In this document: piece by piece, positions 16,128 to 25,588 of the stretch
Layout of the letters: each line of letters opens with the position of its first letter
Numbering within the stretch: the stretch's first letter is position 1
Origin: Pseudomonadota bacterium
GTDB lineage: Bacteria > Pseudomonadota > Alphaproteobacteria > Caulobacterales > Caulobacteraceae
Direction: 5' to 3'
Assembly (NCBI GenBank): GCA_023386645.1
Contig: JAEWJI010000010.1
Coordinates: 1 to 64,000 of the forward strand
Length of the DNA stretch: 64,000 nt
Translations under genes and position numbers: made by a program
The notes under the pieces: model-generated
Told to the model about the DNA's origin: nothing
Seen by the model: only the letters and a program-made list of their open reading frames with translations
The model's database searches: none

Positions 16128-18629
16128 ATGACGTCCCGCTATCGGCCCCCGCTGAACCTGACCGATCCGGAAGACCCGCCGGCGACGGACGACGCCGCCC
16201 CTCCGCCCCCGCCCCCGCCCAGGCCGATGTCGGAGCGGCGTCGCCGCCGCCTGGCGGAGGAGCAGCGTCAGACCGAGCTCGCGGCGGCTGAGGCGCAATC
16301 CCGGCCCGCGCCCGAGCCGGAGCCGGAGGTGTCAGTCCCCCTGGCCGCCGCTTCTGCCGGTGAGCTGGCCCCCGCCTCCCCGTCCACGATCACTCCTCCG
16401 GTCACGGCGTCCTTGCCGCCCGCCTCGCGCGAGCCGGCTCCTTCCGGGCGGCATGCCTATGTCATCGCCGGGATCGCCGCGGCCCTGTGGATCGGCGGCG
16501 TCACTTCCTGGGCTGCCTTCCAGCTCGGCGCGGGCGGCGAGCCGGATCCGCTGGCGCTGGCCGTCTACGCCCTGATCGCCCTGGCCCCGGCGGGTCTCGC
16601 CATCATGCTAGCCCACGCCGTCCGCCAGGGCGCCGGCCTCGCTGCCGAGACACGTCGCGCCCGCGAGCTGTCCCAGGCCCTGGTCGCCCCGACCGCGCTC
16701 GCGGCCCAACAAACGGGCGAGGTCCTCAACACCCTGCGCGGGGACATCGATCAGGCGGCCCTCGCGGCAGAGCGCGCCCGCAACGACCTTTCGCTGCTCC
16801 GCGAGGCGCTCAGCCAGGAGACTGCGCGGTTGAACGAAGCGGCCGAACTCGCGGGCCGCACCGCGCGCCGCCTGACCGAGTCCCTGGCGCGCGAACGCGA
16901 TGAAATGACGGGCCTCGGCGGCCGACTGGAGACCCAGGCAGCCGGGGTCATCGACGCCGTCGAGCGGCAGTCCCGCATGGTCGTCGATGCTTCCGACCTG
17001 GCTCAGACCCAGTTGCGCGAGGCCGAAGCCGCCTTGGCCGCCCGCGCGGCCGACCTGGCCGCCGCCGCCAACGAGGCCCAGGACGCAGCCCGTCTGGCTT
17101 CCGACGACCTGGCCCGCCAGACGCTGCGGCTCGAGAACGCCGGCGCCGGCGTCGCCGAACAGATCCAGTCCGTCGAGGAAGGCCTGGGTCAGCAGCGCGC
17201 CGCCCTGGTGACCGCCGCCTATGCGCTCCGCACCGATCAGGAAGACTTCTCCGCCCAGGTCGAAAGCCAGCGCGCCCAGTTGACGGAGCAACTCTCCGCC
17301 GCCCGCTCCGCCGCCGGGGACCTGAACGAGACCTCGGCTCAGGCCGGCGCGTCCGTGCGAGAGCTGGTCGAGGCCGCCACGGACCAGTTCCGCGCACTGG
17401 TCGAAATGTCCCAGCGCGAGGCGGACGGCTTTGACCACGCTACGAAACTCGCGCTCGATCGCTTCGAAGCCCTGGCCGCCGAGGCGCGGGACGCCCTGAT
17501 CGAGGAGACCCGCCGGGCCTTGGCCGCCATGCAGGCGACGGCCGAGGAGCAGCGGGAGGCCGCCGCCGCCGCGGCCGAACAGGCCCAGCTGCGGGCCGAT
17601 CGACTAGGCGAGGCCCTGTTCGACGCGGCCCAGCAGGCCGAGGCCGCCGCCGACGCCCGCGTCGAGGGCGCCCGGCGCGTGGTGCTCGACACCGCCGGCC
17701 TGGTCGACGAGGCCGGCGCCCGTGCGCTGGAGCGGCTGGAGTCCACCCTGGACCGCATGACCGAGGCCCTGGAGCAGGTCGACGCCGCCGTGGCCGATCT
17801 CGATTCCCGCGCCGCCCGCCTGCCCGAAGAGGCAGCCGCCCGCGCCGATCAGGTGCGCCAGACCGTCGAGGAGGGCCTGGCCGCCCTCGCCGCAGCCTCC
17901 CGCAAGGCCGCAGAGGATACCGAGGCGCTGGACGCCACCTTCCAGGAACGCGTCCGTCGCAACTACGACATGCTGACAGAGGCGGTTCGGCTGATGGGCG
18001 TCGTCTCTGGCGACGCCCCGCCGGTACGTCGACGGAGCCCTGATTTCGAGCCCCCCGCCCCTATCGAGCCGCCCCCTGCCGCTCCCTCACGGGCCAAGGA
18101 GACCTCCTTTGGCCTGCGTGGACGTCTCAGGCTCGGCCCGACCGAGACCCCGCCGCCGACCCGTCCGTCGGCCTCGCCGGACGCGCGCCTGGACTGGAGC
18201 GACCTGGTCGAGGGTCCCGACGACATTGCCGACCTGCGCAACCCCCTCCCACCCTCCGTCGAGCCGGACGCCGACGAGGAGGCGCTGACGGCCCGGATCA
18301 TGGCCGCGATCCGGCGCATGGGAGTAGACCCCAACGCCCTGTTGCCCCGCTCGCGCGTCGAGGAGGCCGCTGGCGCTTTCGCGGTCCGCGAGCCGGACCG
18401 GGCGCGCCAGATCGTGCGGCGCGTCGCGCCCGCCGCCGTGCGCAGTGTCTCTCGCCGGGTGATGAGCGACCCGGAACTCCGAACAGATTCCGAACAGTAC
18501 GTTCGCATCCTGGCCGAGCGGATGATGCGCGAGGGTCGGGGCGATCCCGCCCGAGTGATGTCCGTGCTCGCCACGGACGCCGGACGGGCCTTCATGCTGC
18601 TTGACGCGGCGGTCGGCGACCTCGCCTGA
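16128..18629 (+). CDS. tipN: TipN-like polar localisation protein
   Basis: The 833-residue protein has a Pro/Arg-rich N-terminus (1-105), two membrane segments (about 110-133 and 142-165), and a long Ala/Glu/Arg/Gln-rich coiled coil (about 168-620). A Pro-rich linker (~635-700) and a compact C-terminal helical region ending near 833 follow. Two N-terminal membrane helices followed by a very large coiled coil is the architecture of TipN, the new-pole marker of Caulobacter crescentus that orients division and flagellar placement. The assignment rests on architecture and likely taxonomy; coiled coils are weak evidence. It would sit in the inner membrane at the pole. Confidence 0.65.
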   Translation: MTSRYRPPLNLTDPEDPPATDDAAPPPPPPPRPMSERRRRRLAEEQRQTELAAAEAQSRPAPEPEPEVSVPLAAASAGELAPASPSTITPPVTASLPPASREPAPSGRHAYVIAGIAAALWIGGVTSWAAFQLGAGGEPDPLALAVYALIALAPAGLAIMLAHAVRQGAGLAAETRRARELSQALVAPTALAAQQTGEVLNTLRGDIDQAALAAERARNDLSLLREALSQETARLNEAAELAGRTARRLTESLARERDEMTGLGGRLETQAAGVIDAVERQSRMVVDASDLAQTQLREAEAALAARAADLAAAANEAQDAARLASDDLARQTLRLENAGAGVAEQIQSVEEGLGQQRAALVTAAYALRTDQEDFSAQVESQRAQLTEQLSAARSAAGDLNETSAQAGASVRELVEAATDQFRALVEMSQREADGFDHATKLALDRFEALAAEARDALIEETRRALAAMQATAEEQREAAAAAAEQAQLRADRLGEALFDAAQQAEAAADARVEGARRVVLDTAGLVDEAGARALERLESTLDRMTEALEQVDAAVADLDSRAARLPEEAAARADQVRQTVEEGLAALAAASRKAAEDTEALDATFQERVRRNYDMLTEAVRLMGVVSGDAPPVRRRSPDFEPPAPIEPPPAAPSRAKETSFGLRGRLRLGPTETPPPTRPSASPDARLDWSDLVEGPDDIADLRNPLPPSVEPDADEEALTARIMAAIRRMGVDPNALLPRSRVEEAAGAFAVREPDRARQIVRRVAPAAVRSVSRRVMSDPELRTDSEQYVRILAERMMREGRGDPARVMSVLATDAGRAFMLLDAAVGDLA

Positions 18630-18719
18630 GGTCGAATCCGCCCGCGGGCTTGACGCCATGTCTGGTTCCGGACAAGCGTCATACAACCGTCATAATGCGG
18701 CGAGCCGCCAGGCAGGATC

Positions 18720-19310
18720 ATGCTCGACCTCACCGCCGAGACCCAGCAGGACCCGCGCGCCGAACTCGTCATCTGCGCCTATGACGCGGACGAGGGATCC
18801 TGGCTCCCCAACGACTATCTTTCCGGCGAGCCGTGGGGCCCGGCGGGAGCACGCGCCGTGGCGGTGAACGCGGATCGGCCCGAAACCCTGGCCCAGACCC
18901 TGAGCGAGTGCCTGAAGGACCAGCGCTGCAGGGGCCTGCTCCTGGTCGGGCGCACGCGTCGCAGCGACGCTTTCCGCCTGCAGATCCGCGCCGAGAACCT
19001 GGACCTGGACGGCAAGTCCCGGCTGGACCGCACGGGCCCCAGCAGCGCCCGTGCCACCGCGCCGGCGGCCGAGATCGTCCGCGCCCTGGCCGAGGCCGGC
19101 CTGCGCGCCGACGCCAGTTCCGAGACCGAGCCGGACACGGGCAGCTATCTGCTCTACCGCATCCTCGTCGCCCTGTCGGAACAGGTCGACGCCCCCTATG
19201 TGGCCCTGTTGCGCGCGCCGATGGATTCCGAGGCCCAGACCCTCAGTCGAGGCGTCAGGGCGGCGGCGTCCGCGATGACACGAAATCTCGCGCCCCGCGC
19301 GCGTCACTGA
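18720..19310 (+). CDS. Unrecognised protein, possibly a catalytically inactive C15-peptidase relative
   Basis: The 196-residue protein starts at an ATG with AGGCAGGA just upstream, 90 bases after the TipN-like gene on the same strand. Parts resemble pyroglutamyl-peptidase I: a hydrophobic strand before GLLLVGRTRRSDAF, an IRAENLDLDG segment where C15 enzymes have their ERVA-N motif, and TGSYLLYRILVAL where they have a G-x-(Y/F)-x-C-N-x2-x-Y helix. The position of the catalytic Cys would be Leu. This is a by-eye comparison and may be wrong. No signal peptide or membrane helix. The last 56 bases overlap the MFS gene on the other strand. Confidence 0.6.
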   Translation: MLDLTAETQQDPRAELVICAYDADEGSWLPNDYLSGEPWGPAGARAVAVNADRPETLAQTLSECLKDQRCRGLLLVGRTRRSDAFRLQIRAENLDLDGKSRLDRTGPSSARATAPAAEIVRALAEAGLRADASSETEPDTGSYLLYRILVALSEQVDAPYVALLRAPMDSEAQTLSRGVRAAASAMTRNLAPRARH

Positions 19311-20454
19311 CCCGGCCTCTCAGCGCCAGGGCCAGCGCGCCTCCGACAGCGGCCAGGCCCGCCATCGCCAGATAGCCGGCGGGGCCGTGCTGGTCGTGCA
19401 ACGGCCCGGACGCGAGCGTCGCGAGGCCGATCAGCACCCCGGAACTGGTCACCGACATCAGGGTCTGAGCCGCCGTCTGACTGCCGCGCGGGGCCAGCCG
19501 TTCGATGAGCTGCACCCCCGCCAGATAGGTTGCCGCGAAACTGAGGGCATGGAGCGCCTGCAGCGGCCACAGGGCGACTGGATCGGGGCTGAGGGCCATC
19601 AGCACCCAGCGCGCGATGGCCGCCGCTGAGCCGAGCAGCAGCATGGCGACAGGCCCGACGCCGAGCCGGCGCCGCCATGGCTCGACCCACCACATGAAGG
19701 CGATCTCGACCACGACCGAAAAGGCCCACAGCCGCCCCACCACCCCTTCGGAAAGACCCTGCGCCTTCCAAAGGATGGCCGAGAATGCGTAGTAAAAGGC
19801 GTGGGCCGCCTGGACCGCGCCCACGCTCAGGATGGCGATCAGGAAACTCCGATCCCGGAGCAGGACGCCCAGCCCCGCGAACCGGTCCCTGTCAGCCTCC
19901 GGCTCGTCGCGTACAGGCTCAGGCGGCAGGACCCGCCACGCCGCCACCGCGATCAGGAGTGCCGCCGCCACCGCCCAGACGACAACCACCACCGTGGGGG
20001 CCCGCACCAGCAACGCCCCCATGATGACGCTCGCGCATACAAAGGCCGCCGACCCGAAGGCCCGGGGGCGCGAAAAGGCGAAACCCTGACGTTCCGCCAG
20101 CCTCAGGTTGAATACGTCGGTCAGAGGGATGAGCGCGGCCGCAGCGGTCGCCCCGACGCACCACAAGGCGCCGCGCATGGGAAGCCACTCGACCAAGGCG
20201 GCGCCGCCATACCCCGCCGCCATCGCCAGACCCAACAGGGCGATCGGGGTACGGCGCAAACTGAACCGATCAGCCCATACGGCCAGAGCCGGCCCCGTCA
20301 CCATCCGGCCCAGCATGGGCGCGGCGAGCAGCAGGCCGATCTCGGCTCCACTCAACCCCTGACCTCTGAGCCACAGGCCGGCGAACGGCAGGGTCACGCC
20401 ATTGGCGCCGAAGAGCAACACATACTGCAGAGCTATGCGCCACGGGCCCATCAT
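19255..20454 (-). CDS. MFS permease (MFS_1-like / HcaT-NupG type)
   Basis: With ATG 20454 (GGAG five bases upstream) the protein has 399 residues and about 12 hydrophobic segments. A longer GTG start at 20475 is less likely. The first helix, PWRIALQYVLLFGANGVTLP, and the intracellular loop GPALAVWADRFSLRRTP (an MFS loop 2-3 signature) fit the branch with 3-phenylpropionate and nucleoside permeases. Substrate unknown. The C-terminus overlaps the preceding plus-strand gene by 56 bases. It is divergent from DUF423. Confidence 0.85.
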   Translation of the reverse strand: MMGPWRIALQYVLLFGANGVTLPFAGLWLRGQGLSGAEIGLLLAAPMLGRMVTGPALAVWADRFSLRRTPIALLGLAMAAGYGGAALVEWLPMRGALWCVGATAAAALIPLTDVFNLRLAERQGFAFSRPRAFGSAAFVCASVIMGALLVRAPTVVVVVWAVAAALLIAVAAWRVLPPEPVRDEPEADRDRFAGLGVLLRDRSFLIAILSVGAVQAAHAFYYAFSAILWKAQGLSEGVVGRLWAFSVVVEIAFMWWVEPWRRRLGVGPVAMLLLGSAAAIARWVLMALSPDPVALWPLQALHALSFAATYLAGVQLIERLAPRGSQTAAQTLMSVTSSGVLIGLATLASGPLHDQHGPAGYLAMAGLAAVGGALALALRGRVSDARGARDFVSSRTPPP

Positions 20455-20504
20455 GGGCGCTCCGATAGCAGACACGCCGGATTCGGTCCGCTAAGGCATG
20501 CGAC

Positions 20505-20882
20505 ATGATCCTTAACCGTGCACTCGGTCTGTTCGCTGCCGCTAACGGCCTGATGGCCGTGGCGCTGGGGGCGTTCGCCGCCCATGGCGCCGGACCTGCG
20601 GTCAAGACCCTGCTGACCACCGGGGCTCACTACCAGGGGCTGCACGCCGCGCTCGCCGTCGCTGTGGCCCTGGCGGCGGGCGGCCGGCGGACTTTCGTGA
20701 TCGCGGGGTGGCTGGCTGCCGCCGGCGGGCTGGTCTTCAGCCTGGCCCTCGCCCTGATCGCGTTCACCGGCGCGACCGCCTTTGGCGCCGTCGCCCCGGT
20801 CGGCGGAGTGTTGATGCTTCTCGGCTGGGCCGTGCTCGCGCTGGGCTTCTTCCAATCCTCCTTGGCGCACACCGCCGCCTGA
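20505..20882 (+). CDS. DUF423 family small membrane protein
   Basis: The 125-residue protein has four predicted membrane helices. It starts MILNRALGLFAAANGLMAVA, with GAFAAHG and a TGAHYQGLHAAL segment that are typical of DUF423 (E. coli YgdD). It closes with GAVAPVGGVLMLLGWAVLA. Function is unknown across the family. The proline iminopeptidase gene follows after 22 bases, probably on the same transcript. Confidence 0.9.
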   Translation: MILNRALGLFAAANGLMAVALGAFAAHGAGPAVKTLLTTGAHYQGLHAALAVAVALAAGGRRTFVIAGWLAAAGGLVFSLALALIAFTGATAFGAVAPVGGVLMLLGWAVLALGFFQSSLAHTAA

Positions 20883-20904
20883 TCCTATCGAAAGACCAGT
20901 ACGT

Positions 20905-21879
20905 ATGGCCTTCACCGCGCCCTCCGAGCCCCGGCGTGAGCTCTACCCCGAGATCGAACCGTTCGCCTCGGGCTGGATGCCGACCGATAGCGTCCACGAA
21001 ATCTACTACGAGGAATGCGGCGACCCTCAGGGTATTCCTGTCCTCGTCCTGCACGGCGGCCCCGGCGGCGCGGTCAATCCCGGCATGCGGCGATACTTCG
21101 ACCCGTCCAAGTACCGGATCATCCTGTTCGACCAGCGCGGCTGCGGGCAGTCCCGTCCGAACGCCTCGCTGGAGGACAACACCACCTGGACCCTGATCGA
21201 GGACATCGAGCGGCTGCGCGAACGCTGCGGCGTCGACAGCTGGGTGGTGTTTGGCGGCTCCTGGGGCTCGACCTTGTCCTTGGCCTATGCCGTCACCCAT
21301 CCCGAGCGGGTCAAGGCCCTGGTGCTGCGCGGAATCTTCCTGCTGACCCGGAAAGAGCTGCACTGGTTCTACCAGGACGGCGCCTCCATGATCTTCCCGG
21401 ACGCCTGGGAGCGGTTCGTCGAACCCATCCCGGAGGACGAACGCCACGACCTGATGGGCGCTTACTACAAGCGCCTGACCGGCGACGACGTGGCTGAGCG
21501 CGAGCGCTGCGCTGTCGCCTGGTCCAGCTGGGAAGGCGAGACCGTCAGCGTCGAGGGCCCCTCGGCTCGTCCGGAGAAGTTCGCCGATCCCGAGTTCGCC
21601 CTGGCCTTCGCCCGGATCGAGTGCTGGTACTTCATGAACGGCGGCTTCTTCCCCGAGGACGGCTGGCTGCTGAAAACGGTCAGCCGCATCCGTCACATCC
21701 CCTGCTGGATCGCCCAGGGTCGGTTCGACGTGGTCACCCCGATCTCGGGCGCCTGGGCGCTGCACCGCGCCTGGCCCGAGGCCAAGCTCGACATCGTGCC
21801 CGACGCCGGTCACGCCTCGTCCGAGCCCGGCATCATCGACAGCCTGGTGCGCGCGACCGACTGGGCCGCGACCCTCTGA
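20905..21879 (+). CDS. pip: Proline iminopeptidase
   Basis: Pip removes N-terminal proline from peptides. The 324-residue alpha/beta hydrolase has the oxyanion loop HGGPGGAVNPG, FDQRGCGQSRP, and the nucleophile elbow FGGSWGSTLSL with Ser119. The C-terminal part supplies Asp in GRFDVVTP and His in DAGHASSEP. This is peptidase family S33. No signal peptide, so cytoplasmic. A candidate bidirectional terminator lies downstream. Confidence 0.95.
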   Translation: MAFTAPSEPRRELYPEIEPFASGWMPTDSVHEIYYEECGDPQGIPVLVLHGGPGGAVNPGMRRYFDPSKYRIILFDQRGCGQSRPNASLEDNTTWTLIEDIERLRERCGVDSWVVFGGSWGSTLSLAYAVTHPERVKALVLRGIFLLTRKELHWFYQDGASMIFPDAWERFVEPIPEDERHDLMGAYYKRLTGDDVAERERCAVAWSSWEGETVSVEGPSARPEKFADPEFALAFARIECWYFMNGGFFPEDGWLLKTVSRIRHIPCWIAQGRFDVVTPISGAWALHRAWPEAKLDIVPDAGHASSEPGIIDSLVRATDWAATL

Positions 21880-21894
21880 TTGAACGTTCGGCGG

Positions 21895-21945
21895 CATGAG
21901 AGAGGTTGGAGACGCGGCCGCCGGCTAGGGTCCCCAACCTTTCCT
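21895..21945. terminator. Candidate bidirectional terminator between pip and a convergent gene
   Basis: An AGGTTGG arm and a CCAACCT arm flank a GC-rich spacer in the short gap between two converging genes, with GAC/GTC able to extend the stem and a short T-rich run after it. The loop is long and the pyrimidine tract is weak, so it is only a candidate. Confidence 0.35.
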
Positions 21946-22403
21946 CACTTCGGGTTGGTCTTCTCAACCAGCTCGCTCAGCTGAAAGCCTATGCGTCGTG
22001 CGGGTCGCTCGACCGGCTTCTTGCGCGCCTCCAGCGCTACGTTGATCTGGCTGTAATGCTGGACCAGCCGCACCGGCTTGCCGTCGCCGTTCTTGCCGAA
22101 GAACAGGATAAGGTCGGGCCCCCAGAAGCCCACATCCTCGATTTGCATGGTGGTCTCGCCGGGCAGGCCGACCAGCCGGGCGCCCACCTCCTCGTCCTTG
22201 TCGAGCTTCGACTCGAAATCCTCGATCAGCTTCGACAGGCGGACGAACGCCCATTCCGCGGGGTTGTCGCGCATGCGCACCCCGTCGGCCATGGCCGCCA
22301 CCGCATTGTCGGGCGAACTGGCGACAGGCTGGGGGCACGGAGCCTCGCCGCAGTCGGAGAACAGGCTGGGATCGGCGGGCGGGGGAGACGCTGGGCTACT
22401 CAT
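21945..22403 (-). CDS. Conserved-looking hypothetical protein (152 aa)
   Basis: I do not recognise this family. The first ~35 residues are Ser/Pro-rich and contain two Cys (SDCGEAPCPQP). The core (about 40-140) is charged and regular: NPAEWAFVRLSKLIEDFESK, LPGETTMQIEDVGFWGPDL and LILFFGKNGDGKPVRLVQHY look like a compact alpha/beta domain. No signal peptide or membrane helix. It lies 10 bases upstream of rodA on the same strand, so it could be transcribed into the rodA end of the mre cluster only if it has its own promoter; translation order places it after rodA. Confidence 0.75.
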   Translation of the reverse strand: MSSPASPPPADPSLFSDCGEAPCPQPVASSPDNAVAAMADGVRMRDNPAEWAFVRLSKLIEDFESKLDKDEEVGARLVGLPGETTMQIEDVGFWGPDLILFFGKNGDGKPVRLVQHYSQINVALEARKKPVERPARRIGFQLSELVEKTNPK

Positions 22404-22412
22404 CCCGCGACT

Positions 22413-23570
22413 TTAGATCAGGCTGTGGCCCTTGGGCAGTTCCGCGTAGCGATGCACTCGCGTGGACAGGATCAGGCCGAAGCCGATCATCACCGTCATC
22501 ATCGACGACCCGCCATACGACAGCAGCGGCATCGGCACACCCACGACCGGCGCCAGCCCCATCACCATCGCCCCATTGATCAGGACGAAAATCGCGAAGA
22601 AGGCGATCATCCCTGACGACGCGACCCGCCCGAAATGGCTGTGCGACAGCGAGGCGATCCGCAGGGCAATCAGGATGACGGCCAGGTAGCAGGCCAGCAA
22701 GGTGAAGGAGCCGACGAAGCCGAACTCCTCCGCCACTGTCGAGAAGATGAAGTCCGTTTCGCGCTCAGGCAGGAACTCCAGCTGGCTCTGGCTGCCCAGG
22801 CCATAGCCCTTGCCCAGCAGGCCGCCCGAACCCAAGGCGATCTTGGACTGGATGATGTTGTAGCCCGTGCCCGTGGGATCGGCCCCCGGATTGAGGAAGT
22901 TCAGCACCCGTGCGCGCTGGTAGTCGTGCATCACGAACATGACGAAGGGGGGAATAGCCGCCGCAGCCGCGGCCACCCCTGCGGCGATGATTTTCCAACT
23001 CAGGCCCGCCATGAACATGACCACGGCGCCGGTCAGCCCGATGACCATGGCCGAGCCCAGATCCGGCTGCTTGGCGACAAGCAGGAACGGCACGCCCACC
23101 ATGGCGGCCGGGAAGATCAGTTTCCAGTGAAAGCTGGCCTCCTTGGCGGTGTGGCTGTGGTACCAGCGGGCCAGGGCCAGCACGAGGCCCAGCTTCATGA
23201 ACTCCGCCGGCTGGATCCGGGTGAAGCCGAGGTTCAGCCAGTTCTTGGCCCCACCGGCGGTATAGCCCAGCGGCGTGAACTCGATAAGCAGCACCAGGAA
23301 CAGGACGAAGCCGTAGAGCGGATAGGCGCCCCGAAACCACCACTTCGGATGGACCATCGCCAGGGCCAGCATGACGACCAGCATCGCGCTGAAGCGGAAC
23401 AGGTGATCCCCCGCCCAAGGCTCCCAGTGGCCGCCGGCGATGGAATAGAGCATAGCCGAGCCAGTCCCGGCGATGACGCAGAGCAGGCCGATCAGTCGCC
23501 AGTCCAGCTCTCCCAGCTTGACGACGAGCCGTTCGCGCTCGCCAGGCCGGGTCAGGGCCGACGCGGTCAT
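22413..23570 (-). CDS. rodA: Rod-shape SEDS glycosyltransferase RodA
   Basis: RodA polymerises lipid II glycan strands during cell elongation as partner of PBP2. The 385-residue protein has about ten membrane helices and SEDS signatures, including GGAKNWLNLGFTRIQPAEFM, DLGSAMVIG and the C-terminal GVPMPLLSYGGSSMM. Its ATG overlaps the mrdA stop by 4 bases. It is the last gene of the mreB-mreC-mreD-mrdA-rodA cluster. Confidence 0.97.
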   Translation of the reverse strand: MTASALTRPGERERLVVKLGELDWRLIGLLCVIAGTGSAMLYSIAGGHWEPWAGDHLFRFSAMLVVMLALAMVHPKWWFRGAYPLYGFVLFLVLLIEFTPLGYTAGGAKNWLNLGFTRIQPAEFMKLGLVLALARWYHSHTAKEASFHWKLIFPAAMVGVPFLLVAKQPDLGSAMVIGLTGAVVMFMAGLSWKIIAAGVAAAAAAIPPFVMFVMHDYQRARVLNFLNPGADPTGTGYNIIQSKIALGSGGLLGKGYGLGSQSQLEFLPERETDFIFSTVAEEFGFVGSFTLLACYLAVILIALRIASLSHSHFGRVASSGMIAFFAIFVLINGAMVMGLAPVVGVPMPLLSYGGSSMMTVMIGFGLILSTRVHRYAELPKGHSLI

Positions 23571-25588
23571 TGCGCCCCCTCCGGCAGGTAGGGCTGGGGG
23601 CCCGATGGCTGGACCGGTGCGGCGGCGGGCGCCGCAGCCGGAGCGGCAGGGGCCGCCGCGCCCAGGGCATTGGCCTCGTGAGACCCGGGGTCTTCCGTTT
23701 CGGCGAACCCCTCCTGTTCGATGCGCGCCCGGATCTCCGGGTCCTTCAGCAGGGCGACCTTCATGACCTCCCGCGCTCGCGGCGCGCCGGCGGTGCCGCC
23801 CCCCATGCCGCCGTGCTGGACGATCACCGAAACGGCGTAGCGCGGATTGTCGATCGGGGCGTAGGCGATGAACAGGTTGTGGTCCTTCTGGGACCAGGGC
23901 CGGCCGGCGCCCTTACGGGAGCCCGAGCCGTAGTTCCGGGCCTGGGCGGTGCCGGTCTTGCCCGCCATCCGCACCGCCCCGAGGCCCAGCTGGCTGTTGC
24001 GGAAGCCGGTGCCGCCGACGTCGGTCACCCGGTTCATACCGTCGCGCAGGATGGCCAGCAGCTCCGGCGGATACGGCAGGTCACGCACGTCCCCCGCCGG
24101 CGGCCTCTCCTCGCCGCCCACCGACTTGATCAGTCGGGGCATGACCGCCTTGCGACCATTGGCCAGCCGGGAGGTGTACACCGCGAGCTGAAGGGCGTTC
24201 ACGGTAAGCGCCCCCTGGCCGATCCCATAGCTCGGCGTCTCGCCCGGGTACCACTTGCCGTCGCCGCGCACCGGATTGCGCCGGCGCCACTCCCTATCAG
24301 GAACCAGGCCGGGCTTCTGCCCGTCGATGCCAATGTCGAAGGTCTGGCCAAATCCCATGGCGCGGGCCACCTGGGCGATGGCGTCCGGACCGATCTCGAC
24401 CGCCAGGGTCATGAAGTAGACGTTGCAGGAATTCTTGATCGCGTCCCGCATGTCCTGCGAGCCGTGAGTGGCGTGGCAGGCGAAGCGCCGGCCCAGATAG
24501 AAGCCCCCGCTGCAATGGATACGCCGGTCGGGGTTAGCCCCAGCGATCAGCGCCGCCAGGCCGGTGATGGGCTTGAAGGTGGAGCCGGGCGCGAATACCC
24601 CGGTGATGGCTTTGTCGAGCAACGGCCGACGTTCGTAGTCGGCCCAGGCGCGATAAATTGGGGACGGCACCCCTGATACGAACAGGTTTGGGTCGAACGA
24701 CGGGGCCGACACCATGGCCAGGATGTCCCCACTGCGCACATCCATGACCACGCAGGAACCGGCCTCTTCGCCGAACACCTCCAGAGCCCGGTTCTGGACG
24801 TCGGCGTCGAGGGTGAGGACCACGTCCTTGCCGGGCACGGCCGGGCGCGACCCGCCAACATCCTCGGCGACCACCCGGCCCCGCGCGTCCACCTCGACCC
24901 GGTTGCCGCCCTCCTGGCCGCGGAGATCCAGGTCCAGGGCCTTCTCGACCCCGACCCGGCCGATGCGGAAACCCGGGTTGTAGAGGATCGGCGGCGGCTC
25001 TTCGCCCTTATCCCTGTAGACCTTCAGATCGTTCTCGTTCGGCTTGACCACATAGCCGATCACGTGGGCGAAGGCGCCGCCATGCGGGTAGAAACGGCTT
25101 TCGTTCATGTCCGCCAGTACGCCCGGCAACTCCGGCGCATACAGGTTGACCTTGGCGAATTCCTCCCACGTTAGGTCGCTCTTGACCGGCACGGGAGAGA
25201 AGCGCGGCGCTGCGTTGACATCGCGAATGATGTTGCGGCGACGCTCGACGGTGTCAGGCAGCAGCCGCCCCAGCAGATCCAGGGTCTGGTCCAGATCCTT
25301 GATCTCGTCGCGGATCACCAGGACGCGGAAGCTCGGCCGGTTGCCGGCGATCACCACCCCGTTGCGATCCAGAATGCGTCCCCGAGGCGGCGGCACCAGG
25401 CGGAAGTTGAACTGGTTGTTTGAGGCCAGGGTCGCGTATTCGGCCGCCTGGACCACCTGCAGCTGGGCCAGACGTCCGCCCAGGGCGGTCACGCCGAGCG
25501 CGGTCAGGCCGCCCAGAACGAGAGTGCGCCTGAGGAACGAGCCCTGCCGCTCGTTGACGTCGCTGAAGATGATGGAGGGTTCGCTCAT
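23567..25588 (-). CDS. mrdA: Penicillin-binding protein 2 (class B, elongation)
   Basis: PBP2 is the transpeptidase that cross-links glycan made by RodA. The 673-residue protein has one N-terminal membrane anchor (about 20-42), a pedestal domain with PPRGRILDRNG, and the penicillin-binding domain: nucleophile Ser336 in STFK, Ser387-Cys-Asn389, and KTG at about 544-546. A Pro/Ala-rich periplasmic tail ends the protein. It overlaps rodA downstream and mreD upstream by 4 bases each, so the proteins are likely made in balanced amounts. Confidence 0.97.
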   Translation of the reverse strand: MSEPSIIFSDVNERQGSFLRRTLVLGGLTALGVTALGGRLAQLQVVQAAEYATLASNNQFNFRLVPPPRGRILDRNGVVIAGNRPSFRVLVIRDEIKDLDQTLDLLGRLLPDTVERRRNIIRDVNAAPRFSPVPVKSDLTWEEFAKVNLYAPELPGVLADMNESRFYPHGGAFAHVIGYVVKPNENDLKVYRDKGEEPPPILYNPGFRIGRVGVEKALDLDLRGQEGGNRVEVDARGRVVAEDVGGSRPAVPGKDVVLTLDADVQNRALEVFGEEAGSCVVMDVRSGDILAMVSAPSFDPNLFVSGVPSPIYRAWADYERRPLLDKAITGVFAPGSTFKPITGLAALIAGANPDRRIHCSGGFYLGRRFACHATHGSQDMRDAIKNSCNVYFMTLAVEIGPDAIAQVARAMGFGQTFDIGIDGQKPGLVPDREWRRRNPVRGDGKWYPGETPSYGIGQGALTVNALQLAVYTSRLANGRKAVMPRLIKSVGGEERPPAGDVRDLPYPPELLAILRDGMNRVTDVGGTGFRNSQLGLGAVRMAGKTGTAQARNYGSGSRKGAGRPWSQKDHNLFIAYAPIDNPRYAVSVIVQHGGMGGGTAGAPRAREVMKVALLKDPEIRARIEQEGFAETEDPGSHEANALGAAAPAAPAAAPAAAPVQPSGPQPYLPEGAQ

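Noticed and set aside
16128..18629. SMC or methyl-accepting chemotaxis protein identity for the large coiled-coil gene
   Set aside because: No Walker motifs, no HAMP domain and no conserved MCP hairpin tip are visible; the two N-terminal helices plus coiled coil fit TipN better.
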